Assembly: GCA_029907105.1 (NCBI GenBank)
Contig: JARYMM010000006.1
Location: forward strand, 1 to 64,000
Direction of reading: 5' to 3'
Source: Anaerolineae bacterium
GTDB taxonomy: Bacteria; Chloroflexota; Anaerolineae; UBA3071
DNA: 64,000 bases
Shown: in pieces, positions 1-10,112 of the stretch
How positions within the stretch are numbered: the first letter of the stretch is position 1
Layout of the letters: every line of letters begins with the position of its first letter
Translations under genes and position numbers: made by a program
Notes under the pieces: generated by a model
What the model saw: only the letters and a program-made list of their open reading frames with translations
What the model was told of the DNA's origin: nothing
The model's database searches: none

Positions 1-77
1 GCAGCGAATGGGGGCGCGCCTCGCAATGACACAGGCCAGGCTGACTCTCGCTCTCGCCACTAAAGTGAAATACACCC
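1..77. repeat. Right-hand part of a MITE-like element, truncated by the window edge
   Basis: Positions 1-73 match 13590-13662 with one mismatch (a44/g); ends in gtgaaatacaccc, the inverted counterpart of gggtgcatttcag at 13466. Confidence 0.85.
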
Positions 78-211
78 CTCTGACCCCGGTCGGTTGACAA
101 AAGCAGCCAGACGTGCTAACATGCGCGGCGCTGCCCTGCGTCAGGGATAGATTTCATCCGACCCCCTCAGAGCAAATCCACTGAGACTACCACTTTATCG
201 GAAGAAGAGAT

Positions 212-1678
212 ATGATCAGACCCAAACTGGAACTGTTGACGCCGGAAACTGTGGACCGGATTATCGCCGAGGCCCGCGAACTGCTACAGGACCCCGGCGT
301 GCGCATCCACTCCGACGAAGCACTGGAACTGCTGGCCGATGCCGGCGCAGTCGTGGACAGACAGAGCCGCGTGGCGCGCATCCCGCCCGACCTGGTGCAG
401 CAGGCGGTGGAGAGTGTCCCGTCGTCCTTCCACCTCTACAACACCGCGGGCCAACCCGTCGTGCACTACGGCGACGACGACGTGCACTTCGACCCCGGCT
501 CGGCGGCCATCAAGATCCTCGACCACGACAGCAGACAAGCGCGGCCGCCCGTCACCGCCGATGCTGTGCGTTACGTCAAGCTGGCGGAGATGCTGCCCCA
601 ACTCGACGCCGTGAGCACGGCCCTGGTCTGTGCCGACGTGCCCAAGGCCATGGCCGACCTCTACCGCCTCTACCTGGTGCTGCGCTACAGCACGAAGCCG
701 GTGGTCACCGGAGCTTTCGCCATCGAGACCTGGCCGGTCATGAAGGAGCTGCTGGTGGCCGTGGCCGGCAGCCAGGAGGCCCTGCTGGCCAGGCCCATCG
801 CCATCTTCGACGTCTGCCCCTCGCCGCCGCTACTGTGGAGCGACATCACCTGTCAGAACCTGATAGACTGCGCCCGCCACGGCGTGCCGGCAGAGCTGGT
901 CTCCATGCCTCTGGCCGGCGCCACCGGCCCGGCCACGCTGGTCGGCTCCGTCGTGCAGCATGCCGCCGAAAACTTGAGCGGCGTGACCATCCACCAGTTG
1001 GCGAAGGCCGGCAGCCCCATCGTTTGGGGCGGCTCGCCAGCGGCCTTCGACATGCGCACGGGCACGACGCCCATGGGGGCGATGGAAACGATGATGATGG
1101 ACATGGCCTACGCCCAGGTGGGCAAGCACCTGGGGCTGCCCACCCACGCCTACATGGGCATGAGCGATGCCAAGATCGTGGACACGCAGTGCGGCTTCGA
1201 GTCGGGCATCGGCACGGTGCTGGCGGCGCTGGCGGGGATCAACATGGTTTCCGGCGCGGGGATGCTGGACTTCGAGAGCTGCTTCAGCCTGGAGAAACTG
1301 GTGGTGGACTGCGAGATCATCGGCCAGGCGCGGCGGCTGCTGCGAGGGATGGACGTCAGCGAGGAGCCGCTGGCCCTCCACATCGTGCGACAGGTGGGCC
1401 ATGCCGGCAACTTCCTGGCCACCGAGCACACCCGGCGCTGGTTCCGCCGCGAGCTGACCATGCCCTCAGCAGTGATAGATCGCGATTTTCGCCGTACCTG
1501 GGAGGAGAAAGGCAGCCGGCCCGCCGCCCAGCGGGCACACGAGCGGGTGGAGGAGCTGATCGCCGCCTACGAGCCCCTGCCCCTGCCCACCGCCGTGGTG
1601 CGGGAATTGGAAGACATCACCCTGCGGGCGGCCAGGGCCTGTGGGCTGGACGCTTTGCCCGCCCTGCCCGAGGGCTGA
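212..1678 (+). CDS. Trimethylamine methyltransferase (MttB) superfamily protein, non-pyrrolysine type
   Basis: 488 aa uninterrupted ORF with MttB-like sequence (GAMETMMMDMAYAQVGKHLGLPTHAYMGMSDAK...); no in-frame amber codon. Confidence 0.85.
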   Translation: MIRPKLELLTPETVDRIIAEARELLQDPGVRIHSDEALELLADAGAVVDRQSRVARIPPDLVQQAVESVPSSFHLYNTAGQPVVHYGDDDVHFDPGSAAIKILDHDSRQARPPVTADAVRYVKLAEMLPQLDAVSTALVCADVPKAMADLYRLYLVLRYSTKPVVTGAFAIETWPVMKELLVAVAGSQEALLARPIAIFDVCPSPPLLWSDITCQNLIDCARHGVPAELVSMPLAGATGPATLVGSVVQHAAENLSGVTIHQLAKAGSPIVWGGSPAAFDMRTGTTPMGAMETMMMDMAYAQVGKHLGLPTHAYMGMSDAKIVDTQCGFESGIGTVLAALAGINMVSGAGMLDFESCFSLEKLVVDCEIIGQARRLLRGMDVSEEPLALHIVRQVGHAGNFLATEHTRRWFRRELTMPSAVIDRDFRRTWEEKGSRPAAQRAHERVEELIAAYEPLPLPTAVVRELEDITLRAARACGLDALPALPEG

Positions 1679-1686
1679 AGGGGCCA

Positions 1687-3222
1687 TCACCGCCTCGAAG
1701 CAGGCCAGACGGCCGATGGGGATGCGGCCAGCGGAGAGCCGGCGGGCCGCTGCACGAGAGGTGTTGCTTTCCTCGCCGCCCTGGCCGGAAATGCCGAAGC
1801 GATGGCCTGCCACAGGCCGACGATGGCCATCAGGCCGAAGCCGCCCAGGTAGAGGCAGAGAAAGGGAATGGCCCAGGTGTGGCCTCGCGTCCAGGCCACG
1901 GCGATGGTCAGCGCAGCATAGAGCGCCAGCAGCAGCTCGCCCAGGACCATCCAGTCCAGGCGCAAGGCGTAGCGCTGGCCCTGCCACTGGCCGTTTTTCC
2001 CCTCCAGGCGGAACTTGGGCGTGCGGCGGAAGCGGTTTTCCCGCCCCAGCAGTCCCTCCACTATGGCCACGCTGTTGCTGAGGGCAATCCCGCTGCCCAG
2101 CAGCACCAGCAGCGGCAGGTGACTGTAGCGCCGCCACCAGTTGGGATAGAGCGCCCGTTGTCCCACGGCGTAGAGCAGCGGCGGCCCCAGGCTGGCCAGG
2201 CTGAGGTAGGCCAGCGGCCAGCTCAGCCGCGCCCCGCTCAGCAGCAGCGGCAGCGTGCTCAGCAGCATCAAGACCATCAGCGGATGGGCCAGGTAGCCGC
2301 TCAGATGAACGAGCCCTTCCAGCCGGGCGGCCAGCGAACGGGACGACCGCCAGACCTCTCCCGCCAGTTTGCGCAAACACTGAATGGAGCCTTTAGCCCA
2401 GCGAAACTGCTGGCGCTTGAAGGCCGCCAACTGTGGCGGCACCTCGGCCGGGGCCACCACCTGGGGCAAATAGGCTGCCCGCCAGCCCCTGACCTGCGCC
2501 CGATAACTCAGGTCCAGGTCCTCGGAAAGGGTGTCCGCGCTCCAGCCACCGCTCTCCTCGATGCAGGCACGCCGCCACAGGCCGGCCGTGCCGTTGAAAT
2601 TCATGAACCAACCCGACCGCTGCCGTGCCGTCTGCTCGACGACGAAGTGACCATCGAGGGCCAGGGCCTGGGCGCGGGTCAGCGGCGAGTAGTCGGCGTT
2701 GAGATGGCCCCAGCGGGTCTGCAGGAAGCCCAGGCCAGGATCGGCCAGGAAGTAGGGCACGGTGCGGCGCAGGAAGTCGGGCGCCGGCACGAAGTCGGCA
2801 TCGAAGAGGGCGATCAACTCGCCCGTGGCATAGCGCAGGCCGTGGGCCAGCGCGCCGGCCTTGTACCCTTCCCGCCCCTGACGACGCAGCAGGGCAATGT
2901 TCACCCCCCTGGCGCGGTGGAATTCCACCCGCGCCCGGGCAAGGGCCGTGGTTTCGTCCGAGGAATCGTCCAGCACCTGGATTTGCAGGCACTCTGGCGG
3001 ATAGTCGAGTTGAGCTACGGCGTCAATGAGCCGCTCCACCACGTGCACCTCGTTGTAGATGGGGAGTTGCACGGTGACGCCGGGCAGGCGGCTCAGCGGT
3101 GGCTCGGCCGGCTGCCGCTGTCGCACCCGCCAGTAGACCGCGGTCAGCAGCAGGCTGTTGGCCCCGTAGAGCGCCAGAAGCAGCGCAGCGACGACGTAGA
3201 TGATTGCGAAGAGCGCAGTCAC
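1687..3222 (-). CDS. Processive family 2 glycosyltransferase (CslA/cellulose-synthase-like), membrane
   Basis: DDSSDET, DADF, SEDLDLSYR and QQFRW motifs plus TM segments; likely GTG start at 3222 (VTALFAIIYVV). Confidence 0.85.
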   Translation of the reverse strand: MTALFAIIYVVAALLLALYGANSLLLTAVYWRVRQRQPAEPPLSRLPGVTVQLPIYNEVHVVERLIDAVAQLDYPPECLQIQVLDDSSDETTALARARVEFHRARGVNIALLRRQGREGYKAGALAHGLRYATGELIALFDADFVPAPDFLRRTVPYFLADPGLGFLQTRWGHLNADYSPLTRAQALALDGHFVVEQTARQRSGWFMNFNGTAGLWRRACIEESGGWSADTLSEDLDLSYRAQVRGWRAAYLPQVVAPAEVPPQLAAFKRQQFRWAKGSIQCLRKLAGEVWRSSRSLAARLEGLVHLSGYLAHPLMVLMLLSTLPLLLSGARLSWPLAYLSLASLGPPLLYAVGQRALYPNWWRRYSHLPLLVLLGSGIALSNSVAIVEGLLGRENRFRRTPKFRLEGKNGQWQGQRYALRLDWMVLGELLLALYAALTIAVAWTRGHTWAIPFLCLYLGGFGLMAIVGLWQAIASAFPARAARKATPLVQRPAGSPLAASPSAVWPASRR

Positions 3223-3392
3223 GCTCTGATGGCCTCCTCGAATTCCTGGCAGCCTGTCCGGCCGACGGGCTGCGGTAACAAAAGATGAGTATACCACCCC
3301 TCGCCCGTTCGGACAAATCACAGGGTTTGACAAGAGAGGCCGCTGATGGTAGGATTGGCCAGCAGAGCCTGACTCCGGTTCGAGGTTCAGGG

Positions 3393-3986
3393 ATGAGCGA
3401 GGGAGAAACGATCCCCCGCCGCCTGGTGGTGGGCATCTCTGGTGCCAGCGGCACCATCTACGGCATCCGCCTGCTGCAGGTATTGCAGGCCAGGCCGGAC
3501 GTGGAGACCCATCTGGTGCTGAGCGCGGCGGCGCGGACGATCATGCGGTTGGAGACCGAGTGGGAGCCAGCGGCGGTGGAGGCGCTGGCCGACGTCGCCT
3601 ACGCGCCGGACGACCTGAGGGCGGCCATCGCCAGCGGCAGTTTCCGCACGCTGGGCATGGTCATCATCCCCTGCAGCATCAAAACCCTCTCGGCAGTGGC
3701 GCACAGCTATGCGGCCGACCTCATGGCCCGCGCCGCCGACGTCACGCTGAAGGAAGGGCGCCCGCTGGTGCTCGTGGTGCGGGAGACGCCGCTGCACCTG
3801 GGCCATCTGCGGCTGATGGTGCAGGTGGCGGAGATGGGGGGCATCATCTTCCCGCCGGTGCCGGCCCTCTACGCCCGCCCGCAGACGGTGGATGAGCTCG
3901 TGGACAACACCGTGGGGCGGGTGCTGGCGAGGCTGGGGATCGAGAACGAGCTGTATGCCCGTTGGAGGGGAAGTGAAGGGGGATGA
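3393..3986 (+). CDS. ubiX: UbiX-family flavin prenyltransferase
   Basis: MSEGETIPRRLVVGISGASGTIYGIRLLQ; CSIKTLSAVAHSYA; RETPLHLGHLRLM. Confidence 0.92.
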   Translation: MSEGETIPRRLVVGISGASGTIYGIRLLQVLQARPDVETHLVLSAAARTIMRLETEWEPAAVEALADVAYAPDDLRAAIASGSFRTLGMVIIPCSIKTLSAVAHSYAADLMARAADVTLKEGRPLVLVVRETPLHLGHLRLMVQVAEMGGIIFPPVPALYARPQTVDELVDNTVGRVLARLGIENELYARWRGSEGG

Positions 3987-4064
3987 GGGGGCTGAGGGGG
4001 GCTTGTCAGACCCATCAGTCCTTTAGACGCTTGCAAAATTCTGTAGCAAGGAGGACAGACAAAC

Positions 4065-4982
4065 GTGACTGACCGCATCAAACTCTGGATAGCGGAGACC
4101 CGAGCTCCGTTCTTCACCGCGACCATCGTGCCCATTTTGCTGGGTTCCATCATCGCCTGGGCGCGGGGCGAGCCTTTCCACTGGGGATGGTTCCTGCTGA
4201 CGCTGCTCGGCGGCCTGCTGATGCACGCCGGGGCCAACATGATCAACGACTACATGGACCACCTGCGGGGCACCGACGCCGCCAACGTGGAATTCGTCCG
4301 CCCCTTCACCGGCGGCAGCCGCATGATCCAGGAAGGGCTGCTGACGCCTCGACAGGTGCTGAGCGCATCGGTGCTCTGTCTGGCCCTGGGGAGTCTGGTG
4401 GGGCTGTACCTGGCCAGTGTGCGCGGCTGGGCCATCCTGGTGCTGGGGGCCATCGGCCTTTTCTCCGCCGTCTTCTACGTCACCCCCGGCTTCTCCCTCT
4501 CTGCCCTTGGCGTGGGAGAGCTCTTCATCGGCCTCAACTTCGGCGTGCTGATGACGCTGGGGGCTTACTACACCCAGACGGGGCGCTTCTCCTGGGAGCC
4601 GGTGGTGGCCTCGCTGCCCGTGGCCCTGCTCATCGCCGCCGTGTTGTACATCAACGAGTTCCAGGACGCCGCTGCCGACGCCGCTGTGGGCCGCACCCAT
4701 CTGGTCGTGCGTCTGGGCAAGCGGCTGGCCGCACAGGGCTATGCCGCGCTGATGGCCGCCGTCTACGTGACGCTGGCGTTGGGCGTGTTGCTCAACGGCG
4801 TCACCCCTGTGGCGCTGTTGGGCTTGTTGACCATGCCCATGGCGGCCAAAGCGGTGCAGGTGGCGCGGGTCCACTACGACGATTCGCAAAAGTTGGTTCC
4901 CGCTAATGCGCTCACGATTCAGGTGCACCTATTCACGGGATTGCTGATGTCCCTGGGCTATCTGTTGCAGGGATTGTCATAA
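4065..4982 (+). CDS. UbiA-family prenyltransferase (1,4-dihydroxy-2-naphthoate polyprenyltransferase-like)
   Basis: NMINDYMDHLRGTD motif, multiple TM segments, NEFQDAAADAAVGRTHLVVRLG. Confidence 0.85.
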   Translation: MTDRIKLWIAETRAPFFTATIVPILLGSIIAWARGEPFHWGWFLLTLLGGLLMHAGANMINDYMDHLRGTDAANVEFVRPFTGGSRMIQEGLLTPRQVLSASVLCLALGSLVGLYLASVRGWAILVLGAIGLFSAVFYVTPGFSLSALGVGELFIGLNFGVLMTLGAYYTQTGRFSWEPVVASLPVALLIAAVLYINEFQDAAADAAVGRTHLVVRLGKRLAAQGYAALMAAVYVTLALGVLLNGVTPVALLGLLTMPMAAKAVQVARVHYDDSQKLVPANALTIQVHLFTGLLMSLGYLLQGLS

Positions 4983-5015
4983 GACATAACACAAGAGGGG
5001 GCGCAGGGGGATAGG

Positions 5016-6302
5016 ATGGCAGCCATTATCGTCGTGGGCGCTCAGTGGGGGGATGAGGGGAAAGGGCGGGTAGTGGACCGGCTGGCGGCCCAGGCCGATC
5101 TGGTGGCTCGCTACAATGGCGGCGATAACGCTGGCCACACCGTCGTCGCCGAAGGCCATACTCTCAGACTGCACTTGGTGCCCTCCGGCATCCTCTATCC
5201 GCACGTGACCTGCCTGATCGGCGCTGGCGTGGTGGTTAACCCGGCCCGGCTGGTGCAGGAGATGGACGCACTGGCCGAACTGGGCCTCGATATCGGCCCC
5301 CGGCGGCTGAAGCTTAGCGCCGCTGCCCACATCATCCTGCCCAGTCATCAGGCATTGGACGGGGCGCGCGAGGCAGCACGCGGCCAGGCAGCCCTTGGCA
5401 CCACGCGACGGGGCATCGGCCCCGTCTACGCCGACAAAGCAGCCCGTGTTGGCATACGAGCCGGAGCCATGGCTGACCCCGAGGCCTTCGCCCGCTCTGT
5501 CCGTCACGCCATCGAGACCCACAATGATCTGCTGACCAGCATCTACAGTCAGCCTCCGCTCGATGCGCAGGCGATCGCCGCCGAGTTCCACGAATATGCC
5601 CGGCGGTTGGCACCCCACCTGACCGATGGCTCAGCGCTGGTGGGGGAAGCACTGGCGACTGGCCGGACGGTGCTCTGCGAGGGGGCACAGGGGACGCTCC
5701 TCGACCTCGACCACGGCACTTACCCCTTCGTGACCAGTTCATCGCCTGTGGCCGGCGGCGCGCTAACCGGGCTGGGCTTCGGTCCTGCTTATGTTGAAAG
5801 GGTCATCGGCGTGGCCAAAGCGTACACCACTCGCGTGGGAGCTGGCCCCTTCCCCACCGAGCTGACCGACGCCGTGGGCCAGCGGTTGCGGGAGGCAGGG
5901 GGCGAGTACGGCACCACCACCGGCCGTCCTCGCCGCTGCGGTTGGCTCGACCTGCCCATCCTGCGCTACGCTGCCCGCGTCAACGGCCTCACTGAACTGG
6001 CGTTGACCAAACTGGACGTGCTCAGCGGGTTAGAAGTGCTGAAGGCGGCCGTGGCCTATGAGCGGAATGGAGAACGCACTCAGTACTTCCCGGCCGAGTT
6101 GGGGATGGAGGCATTGGCCTTGTGGCGACCGGTCTACGAGCAGTGGCCTGGCTGGGCCGAGGACATCCGAGATGCGCACCGCCGGAGCGACCTGCCGACG
6201 GCGGCGCAAGCCTACGTGACCCGCATCGAGGAGCAAATTGGCCTGCCGGTGACCTTCATCGGCGTCGGGCCGGAGCGGGAGCAGGCGATCGTCTCTCAAT
6301 GA
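5016..6302 (+). CDS. purA: Adenylosuccinate synthase
   Basis: VGAQWGDEGKGRVVD; GDNAGHTVV; TTTGRPRRCGWLDL. Confidence 0.97.
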   Translation: MAAIIVVGAQWGDEGKGRVVDRLAAQADLVARYNGGDNAGHTVVAEGHTLRLHLVPSGILYPHVTCLIGAGVVVNPARLVQEMDALAELGLDIGPRRLKLSAAAHIILPSHQALDGAREAARGQAALGTTRRGIGPVYADKAARVGIRAGAMADPEAFARSVRHAIETHNDLLTSIYSQPPLDAQAIAAEFHEYARRLAPHLTDGSALVGEALATGRTVLCEGAQGTLLDLDHGTYPFVTSSSPVAGGALTGLGFGPAYVERVIGVAKAYTTRVGAGPFPTELTDAVGQRLREAGGEYGTTTGRPRRCGWLDLPILRYAARVNGLTELALTKLDVLSGLEVLKAAVAYERNGERTQYFPAELGMEALALWRPVYEQWPGWAEDIRDAHRRSDLPTAAQAYVTRIEEQIGLPVTFIGVGPEREQAIVSQ

Positions 6303-6316
6303 TGACGAGGTTGTCA

Positions 6317-7615
6317 ATGCTTGAGCGTTATTCTCGCCCCCAGATGCGGGCCATCTGGACGCAGGAGAACCAGTACCGGCAGTGGCTGCGGGTCGAGCTG
6401 GCCGCCGCCGAGGTGATGGCTGAGCTAGGCCGGGTGCCCCAGGAAGCCTGGGCTCAGATTCGAGAACGAGCCGACTTCACCGTGGAAGGGGTGGCCGCAC
6501 GAGAAGCGGCGACCCGCCACGATCTGGTCGCTTTCCTGGAGGAGGTCATCGCCCACGTGGGAGAGGAGGCCGGCCGCTATCTCCACCTGGGGCTGACCTC
6601 CTCGGACGTGAAGGATACTGGTCTGGCCCTGCAACTGGTCGCCGCCCTGGACATCCTCCTGAACGAGGCCGACGATTGCGTTGCCGCGCTCAAAGCACGT
6701 GCCTTGGCCGAACGGAACACGATAATGGTCGGTCGCACCCACGGGGTGCACGCCGAACCGGTGACGTTGGGGTTGACGTTGGCGCTGTGGGCTTTCGAGA
6801 TGGCGCGGAACCGGGAGCGTCTGGCGCGGGCGCGGGAGATCGCCGCTGTGGGCAAGCTCTCCGGGCCGGTGGGGGCCTACACCAGCGTGGACCCTGAGAT
6901 CGAGCGACGAGTGTGCGAACGACTGGAGCTGCGGCCAGCCTCCATCAGCAGCCAGGTCCTGCAGCGGGACCGGCAGGCTGAGGTGATGTGGGCCTGCGCG
7001 ATAACGGCAGCGACGGTGGAAAAGATCGCCACCCAGGTGCGCATCTGGTCACGCACGGAACTCGGCGAGGTGGAGGAGCCGTTTCGCGCCGGGCAGCGGG
7101 GCTCCTCGGCCATGCCGCACAAGCGCAACCCCATCCTCAGTGAGCGGCTTTCGGGGCTGGCGCGGCTTTTCCGAGGCTGGTTGGTGGCAGCGCTGGAAGA
7201 TGTGGCCCTGTGGGATCAGCGGGACATGACCCACTCCTCGGTGGAACGCTTCATCCTGCCCGATGCCACCATCACGCTGGACTATATGCTCGATCGGCTG
7301 CGGGAGCTGATAGAGACGATGGTCGTGTATCCGGAGCGGATGGCGGCCAACCTGGCCCGCACGCAGGGGCTCATCGGCAGTCAGCAGGTGCTGCTGGCAT
7401 TGGTGGAGCGGGGGATGGGACGCCAGGAGGCATACGAACGGGTGCAGCGAGCGGCGATGGCAGCCTGGCGAGGGGAAGGTCACTTCGCCGCTCTGCTTGC
7501 TGACGACGAGGTCATTGCCAGCTTCATCTCGCCGGAGGAGCTGAACGGGCTGCTCGACCCGACGGCAATGCTGAGACATGTGAATGAAGTATTCGAGCGT
7601 TTGCAAGAGGTGTGA
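6317..7615 (+). CDS. purB: Adenylosuccinate lyase
   Basis: MLERYSRPQMRAIWT; GLTSSDVKDT; GSSAMPHKRNPILSE. Confidence 0.97.
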   Translation: MLERYSRPQMRAIWTQENQYRQWLRVELAAAEVMAELGRVPQEAWAQIRERADFTVEGVAAREAATRHDLVAFLEEVIAHVGEEAGRYLHLGLTSSDVKDTGLALQLVAALDILLNEADDCVAALKARALAERNTIMVGRTHGVHAEPVTLGLTLALWAFEMARNRERLARAREIAAVGKLSGPVGAYTSVDPEIERRVCERLELRPASISSQVLQRDRQAEVMWACAITAATVEKIATQVRIWSRTELGEVEEPFRAGQRGSSAMPHKRNPILSERLSGLARLFRGWLVAALEDVALWDQRDMTHSSVERFILPDATITLDYMLDRLRELIETMVVYPERMAANLARTQGLIGSQQVLLALVERGMGRQEAYERVQRAAMAAWRGEGHFAALLADDEVIASFISPEELNGLLDPTAMLRHVNEVFERLQEV

Positions 7616-7647
7616 GACCTCTCAACTATCGGGCGGCGAGGAAGACC

Positions 7648-8958
7648 ATGCAAGCTGAACTGATCATCGCTCATGCCGCTCAATTGCTTACCGTGGCCGG
7701 GGGACACGGCCCCAAACGGGGTACGGCCATGGCCGATGTGGGTATCATCGAGGATGGCGCGCTGGCGGTGCGGCGGGGGCGCATTGTCGCCGTGGGGCCG
7801 ACGAACGAGGTACTGGCCGACTTCGCCGCCGCGCGCGTCGTTGACGCCCGTGGCAAGGTGGTCCTGCCCGGCTTCGTGGACCCGCACACCCATCTGGTGT
7901 GGGCCGGCGACCGGGCCGGCGAGTTCGAGCAGCGGGTGGCCGGGGCCACGTACATGGAAATCATGGCCTCCGGCGGAGGCATCATGTCCACCGTGCGGGC
8001 CACCCGCGCCGCCCCGCTGGATGAACTGGTGGCCCAGAGCCGCGCCCGTCTTGACCGCATGCTGGCCCACGGCACGACCACCGCCGAGGTGAAGACCGGT
8101 TACGGGCTGGAGCTGCAGGCGGAGTTGAAGATGCTGGCCGCCATCGCCCTGCTCGACGCCCAACATCCGGTTGACCTGGTGCCCACCTTTCTGGGCGCCC
8201 ATGCGGTGCCTGCTGAATACGCCGGCCGCGCCGACGAATATGTGGACCTGGTTGTGGATGTGATGCTGCCTGCGATAGCACAAGGGGTTAAGGGTTACGG
8301 GTCAGGGGAAAACGATCTAACCCCCAACCCCTCCCCCATAACCCCTGTCTTCTGTGATGTCTTTTGCGATCAGGGAGCCTTCACGTTGGAGCAATCCCGA
8401 CGCGTCCTGGAGGCGGCCAGGGCCTATGGCATGGGGCTGAAAATCCACGCCGACGAGTTCGAACCCCTGGGCGGCACGCGGCTGGCCGTGGAGCTGGGTG
8501 CGATCTCCGCCGATCACCTGGTGTGCACGTCGCCGGAGGAGATCGAGCTGTTGGCCCAATCGGACACCATCGGGGTGGCGCTGCCGGGCACGCCCTTCGG
8601 GCTGGGGCATCACCAGTACACGCCGGCGCGGGCGTTCATCGAAGCGGGCGGCGCGTTGGCCCTGGCCACGGACCTCAACCCCGGCACCTGCTGGTGCGAG
8701 TCCATGCCCTTCATCATCGCCCTGGCCTGCCGATACATGCACCTGACGCCGGCCGAGGCCATCACCGCCGCCACGCGCAACGCGGCCTGCGCCGTAGGCC
8801 TGGGGGAGGAAACGGGGAGCCTGGAGGTAGGCAAGCGGGCCGACGTCATCATCCTGGAGGTGGACGATTACCGCCATCTGGGTTACCGCTTCGGCACCAA
8901 TCCGGTGCAGACGGTCATCAAACGAGGAGAGATTGTGAAGGAGGGAAGCACAGCATGA
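7648..8958 (+). CDS. hutI: Imidazolonepropionase with an in-frame repeat-derived insertion
   Basis: GFVDPHTHLVWAGDRAGEFEQR; FCDVFCDQGAFT; ALATDLNPGTCWCESM; insertion GVKGYGSGENDLTPNPSPITP precedes VFCDVFCDQGAFT. Confidence 0.95.
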   Translation: MQAELIIAHAAQLLTVAGGHGPKRGTAMADVGIIEDGALAVRRGRIVAVGPTNEVLADFAAARVVDARGKVVLPGFVDPHTHLVWAGDRAGEFEQRVAGATYMEIMASGGGIMSTVRATRAAPLDELVAQSRARLDRMLAHGTTTAEVKTGYGLELQAELKMLAAIALLDAQHPVDLVPTFLGAHAVPAEYAGRADEYVDLVVDVMLPAIAQGVKGYGSGENDLTPNPSPITPVFCDVFCDQGAFTLEQSRRVLEAARAYGMGLKIHADEFEPLGGTRLAVELGAISADHLVCTSPEEIELLAQSDTIGVALPGTPFGLGHHQYTPARAFIEAGGALALATDLNPGTCWCESMPFIIALACRYMHLTPAEAITAATRNAACAVGLGEETGSLEVGKRADVIILEVDDYRHLGYRFGTNPVQTVIKRGEIVKEGSTA

Positions 8959-10079
8959 GCACAGTCTACTTTGTACCGGCCCGGGTCAGGCGCTGGGACT
9001 ACAGCGCCAGCCTGGCAGCAGGGCTGGAGCGTCTCATTGAGAAACTGGACTTCAGCCAGGCCATCGGCAAAGACGAGGTTGTGGCCGTCAAAACCCATTT
9101 CGGCTCACACGGGGCCCACCGCATTGTGCGGCCGGTGTTCCTGCGCAAAATCGTCGAGGGCGTCAAAGCGGTCGGCGGCAAGCCCTTCGTCTGCGACACG
9201 GTGCGCATCAACGGCTGGGACTATCTGGAGGTGGCCAACCAGAACGGCATCAACCCGCAGTCGGTGGGCTGTCCGGTGATCCTGGCCGATGGGCTCTTTG
9301 GCTTCGACAGCATCGAGGTGAAGGCCGGCCCGGTGCTGGGCAGCGTGCGCGTGGCCACGGCCATCCACGATGCGCCGGCCATGATCGTGGTCAGCCACTG
9401 CAAGGGGCACATCGAGTCCGGCTATGGCGGCGCCATCAAGAACCTGGCCATGGGCGGCGTGGCCGGCCGGGATCGCGGCGGGGATTGGAGGCAGGCCCGC
9501 GGCCACCTGCACGCCGCTGCCGGGGAGTCTTCGGTCATCCGCGACCCCGAACTGTGCACCCTCTGCCTGCAATGTCTGCACGTCTGCCCCACAGAGGCCA
9601 TCTTCGAGGACGATACGGGGCTGCGGGTGGACGACGAGAAGTGTTGGCGCTGCGGCCGTTGCGAGCGCGTCTGTCCGGAGGGGGCCATCAAGCTGCAGAA
9701 GCGGGGGCAGAACGAGTTCCAGATGGCCCTGGCCGAGGGGGCCCAGGCCGTGTTAAGCACCTTCCAGCCGGGCAAGGTGCTCTTCTTCAACTTCGTGCTG
9801 GAGGTGCAGCCGGAGTGCGATTGCATGCCCGGGGCCGATACGCCCGTGGTGCAGGATCAGGGCATCCTGGCCTCCAGGGACATCGTGGCCATCGAACAGG
9901 CGGCGCTGGACCTGATCAACAACGCCTTGCCCCTGCCGGGGTCTTTGGCCGAAGAGCGGGGCGTGAAGGCCGGCCAGCGCGTCCTGGCCGCGGCGTTGGG
10001 CGTGGATGGGCAATTGCACATTGACGCCGCCGCCCGCATCGGGCTGGGCAGCCGGGAGTATGAGTTGGTGGAACTGTGA
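8955..10079 (+). CDS. DUF362 domain protein with two 4Fe-4S ferredoxin motifs
   Basis: CTLCLQCLHVCPTEA and CWRCGRCERVCPEGA; DUF362-like N-terminus; ATGA overlap with hutI stop. Confidence 0.88.
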   Translation: MSTVYFVPARVRRWDYSASLAAGLERLIEKLDFSQAIGKDEVVAVKTHFGSHGAHRIVRPVFLRKIVEGVKAVGGKPFVCDTVRINGWDYLEVANQNGINPQSVGCPVILADGLFGFDSIEVKAGPVLGSVRVATAIHDAPAMIVVSHCKGHIESGYGGAIKNLAMGGVAGRDRGGDWRQARGHLHAAAGESSVIRDPELCTLCLQCLHVCPTEAIFEDDTGLRVDDEKCWRCGRCERVCPEGAIKLQKRGQNEFQMALAEGAQAVLSTFQPGKVLFFNFVLEVQPECDCMPGADTPVVQDQGILASRDIVAIEQAALDLINNALPLPGSLAEERGVKAGQRVLAAALGVDGQLHIDAAARIGLGSREYELVEL

Positions 10080-10112
10080 AACCGAAGAGGCCGATTGCGA
10101 GGCATTGCCGGC

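Noticed and set aside
212-1678. Pyrrolysine-containing MttB
   Set aside because: ORF is continuous with no internal TAG, and no pyl genes are visible; treated as a non-Pyl MttB superfamily member.
835-3288. 817-aa plus-strand ORF
   Set aside because: Out-of-frame/antisense reading of the MttB and GT2 genes; compositionally biased (R/G/Q/H-rich), no domain motifs; high-GC artefact.
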